Part shown: positions 4,349 to 5,422 of the stretch, one piece after another
Numbering within the stretch: position 1 is the first letter of the stretch
Layout of the letters: each line of letters opens with the position of its first letter
The notes under the pieces: model-generated
Database searches by the model: none
What the model was told of the DNA's origin: nothing
The model's input: only the letters and a program-made list of their open reading frames with translations
Translations under genes and position numbers: made by a program
Source of the DNA: Deltaproteobacteria bacterium
GTDB taxonomy: Bacteria; Desulfobacterota; Desulfarculia; Adiutricales; Adiutricaceae
Length of the DNA stretch: 5,422 nucleotides
Direction of reading: 5' to 3'
NCBI GenBank assembly: GCA_031257955.1
Contig: JAIRNQ010000091.1
Location: forward strand, 1 to 5,422

Positions 4349-5044
4349 ATGACGGAAACAGGAAAAGGCTTCATAAGGATTAGGCCCAAACGGGGTGTCA
4401 ATGCCGATGGCCTTCGCTATGGTGAATATTGCCTGCCCCAAAGAGTGAATGGCACGAAAATAAATAATGAAATGTGGCTTTTGAAGGTCATTGATGAGGA
4501 GAATAACGTATTTTACAATAGGAAGGATGGTTGTTTTCGCTTTGATAAAGCGAATAGAACGAAAATTCCAGTCTCCGACCACCGCCCGGCCACGGTTGTA
4601 GTCAGAGCCAGGCCAAGCCAGATTCACGGCCAAGACCAGACCGCTCAGCTTAGAACCCGGCCAACCATAGTATTCGGCAAAGGCTTCGTGAGGATTAGAG
4701 CCAAGCGGGGAGGCAAAGCCGACGGTACCCACTATGGGATTTACTGTCGGACCCAAATGGAAGATGTCCGCAAAATTAACAATGAAGTCTGGCTTGGCAA
4801 GGTTATCGATAAGGACAATAACGTATTCTACAACGGTAAAGACGGTTATTTTCGCTTTGATATCAATAACGGAAAACGGTTCCTATCCGACCAGACAATG
4901 GCCCCTACCAATACCCAAGAGTCGCCGCCCGTAGCGTTGGATATCTATTCGCCGCTGCCGCCTTCCGTTGAATTGGCGGCCAATTCGCCGGATTCCCAGC
5001 CAGTGGACCTGGGTAGCGATTCGCCGGAGTCAACTTCCGTGTAA
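4349..5044 (+). CDS. Tandem-repeat protein of unknown function, truncated at its C-terminus
   Basis: The product is 231 residues. Two 62-residue repeats, 5-66 and 110-171, share 42 identical positions. Each has the form GKGF-x-RIR-x-KRG...YG-x-YC...KINNE-x-WL-x-KVID...NNVFYN-x-KDG-x-FRFD. A linker (67-109) and a Ser/Pro-rich tail with a 12-residue repeat (195 onward) complete it. From memory, the repeat resembles the N-terminal segment of some DDE transposases (a Y-x-Y...LGKVID...VF-x-NR...F-x-F pattern). No catalytic domain follows, so a duplicated transposase-derived or nucleic-acid-binding module is only a suggestion. No signal peptide or membrane segment is seen. The start is ATG at 4349 with AAAAGG (4336-4341) 7 nt upstream. 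The TAA at 5042 interrupts a repeat unit; see the adjoining pseudogene entry. Confidence 0.75.
   Translation: MTETGKGFIRIRPKRGVNADGLRYGEYCLPQRVNGTKINNEMWLLKVIDEENNVFYNRKDGCFRFDKANRTKIPVSDHRPATVVVRARPSQIHGQDQTAQLRTRPTIVFGKGFVRIRAKRGGKADGTHYGIYCRTQMEDVRKINNEVWLGKVIDKDNNVFYNGKDGYFRFDINNGKRFLSDQTMAPTNTQESPPVALDIYSPLPPSVELAANSPDSQPVDLGSDSPESTSV
4361..4861 (+). repeat. Two copies of a 186-bp coding repeat
   Basis: 4361-4546 and 4676-4861 encode the 62-residue repeats, 315 bp apart and in the same frame. DNA identity is clearest at the ends of the unit: GGCTTC...AGGATTAG near the start, AATAACGTATT and TTTTCGCTTTGAT near the end. The middle is diverged, and the first copy is richer in A/T than the second, so the duplication is not recent. 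Confidence 0.85.
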
Positions 5045-5074
5045 CTGGAGGCCAATTCGGCTGATTCCTATTCC
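4931..5074 (+). repeat. 36-bp tandem repeat, four units, encoding a 12-residue motif
   Basis: The units are 4931-4966, 4967-5002, 5003-5038 and 5039-5074, all in the frame of the preceding gene. Each reads V-x-L-x-x-x-S-(P/A)-x-(S/P)-x-(S/P). The second codon is GCG, GAA, GAC and then TAA. Such Ser/Pro/Asp-rich arrays are usually flexible linkers or stalks, and unit number often varies between strains. Confidence 0.8.
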
Positions 5075-5209
5075 CGCGCCCATGACGGGTGGGTCGAGAC
5101 ACGTTTAAGCGATATGTACCCAAAAGCCAACTTGAGCCAGGAGGGTAACGAAGCTTCTGAGATCATTTGGGTTCGGAAGAAAGCCATAAGTGTTACGGAC
5201 GGGTCATAA
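5045..5209 (+). pseudogene. In-frame continuation of the repeat-protein gene beyond a nonsense codon, cut by the IS
   Basis: After TAA at 5042-5044 the same frame runs on for 54 codons, finishing the fourth repeat unit (LEANSADSYS) and then encoding RAHDGWVETRLSDMY... up to the IS terminus at 5191. It ends at a TAA (5207-5209) inside the IS. The codon phase and repeat period are undisturbed. A GAA-to-TAA change therefore most simply explains the stop, and the IS explains the lost 3' end. The true C-terminus of the gene is missing from the window. Confidence 0.65.
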
Positions 5210-5422
5210 TGTCCAATAATAGATGACTTAATTTGTCCAATTTTTAACGGAAATATTGTCCAATATGCGATTTCATTTCAACTCTAAAAATTACTGGTAG
5301 GGAAAAAAAGTTAGTATTTAGATTCATCAGCCCATAAATTTGTTGTCAATGTTGATGTTGCGCAAGACAGCGTTATCGGCAACGCTTGGACAACTTAACC
5401 GTCACTTTCTAGACAATTCAAG
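5191..5422 (+). mobile_element. End of an insertion sequence (right copy, body runs off the window)
   Basis: It begins TGTTACGGACGGGTC at 5191. TGTCCAAT occurs three times, at 5210-5217, 5234-5241 and 5257-5264, spaced 24 and 23 bp, as multiple transposase-binding sites would be. With the left copy it forms an inverted pair around 4959 bp. The last 119 bases are exactly identical to the left copy. Family is inferred as IS21-like from end structure only. Its target duplication cannot be seen because the far end is outside the window. Confidence 0.8.
5349..5422 (+). CDS. Possible N-terminus of the IS transposase (partial, right copy)
   Basis: This is the same frame as at the left edge, beginning ATG at 5349-5351 with a second in-frame ATG at 5355, and open to the window end. 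The stop upstream is at 5319-5321. The start lies 158 bp inside the IS. The peptide is too short for me to assign a transposase family. No clear Shine-Dalgarno is visible before either ATG. Confidence 0.3.
   Translation, partial: MLMLRKTALSATLGQLNRHFLDNS

Noticed and set aside
4328..4756. 142-codon frame on the minus strand with internal similarity
   Set aside because: Its repeats are the antisense image of the 62-residue coding repeats. The plus-strand gene has the start, ribosome site and conserved pattern.

Overview
The window is bacterial DNA of about 5.4 kb. It is bounded on both sides by the same insertion-sequence (IS) end in inverted orientation: bases 1-231 are the reverse complement of 5191-5422 with one substitution and one homopolymer length difference. 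The TG/CA termini of both copies face inward, so the IS bodies lie outside the window, and the stretch 232-5190 is host or cargo DNA caught between two copies. The taxon cannot be fixed. The promoters are sigma70-like and the two left genes are GC-rich with Shine-Dalgarno sites, which would suit a proteobacterium or relative, while AT-rich genes sit beside GC-rich ones. Long non-coding gaps, an IS-truncated gene and duplicated small genes suggest an accessory, decaying region.

Layout. (1) 1-231: left IS end. (2) 232-410: gap with a 9-bp direct repeat around a small hairpin, perhaps a trace of another mobile-element end. (3) 411-1331, minus: an atypical short-chain dehydrogenase/reductase (SDR). 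(4) 1332-1508: gap with a 35-bp tandem repeat. (5) 1509-1976, minus: a MarR-family regulator. (6) 1986-2045: its promoter, with two copies of an 18-bp palindrome (TATCAAG-N4-CTTGATA), one containing the -35 box and one over the expected transcription start. (7) 2046-2787: no convincing gene. (8) 2788-3184: a near-consensus promoter, a structured leader and a small KTSC-domain protein. (9) 3185-3503: gap. (10) 3504-3743: a second, paralogous KTSC-domain protein followed by a strong hairpin. (11) 3744-4348: gap with a candidate promoter at 4155-4183. (12) 4349-5044: a protein with two 62-residue repeats and a C-terminal 12-residue repeat array. A TAA codon ends it inside the fourth repeat unit, yet the frame stays open up to the IS. 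(13) 5191-5422: right IS end.

How the parts may work together. MarR and SDR read in the same direction and probably form an autoregulated redox or stress-response operon; this is inferred from the operators and gene order. The rightward genes (two KTSC paralogues and the repeat protein) share no recognisable pathway. No established defence, secretion or CRISPR system is visible. The most distinctive signals are the paired operators at the marR promoter, the ungapped KTSC paralogue pair with different base composition, and the repeat protein that carries both a premature stop and an IS truncation.
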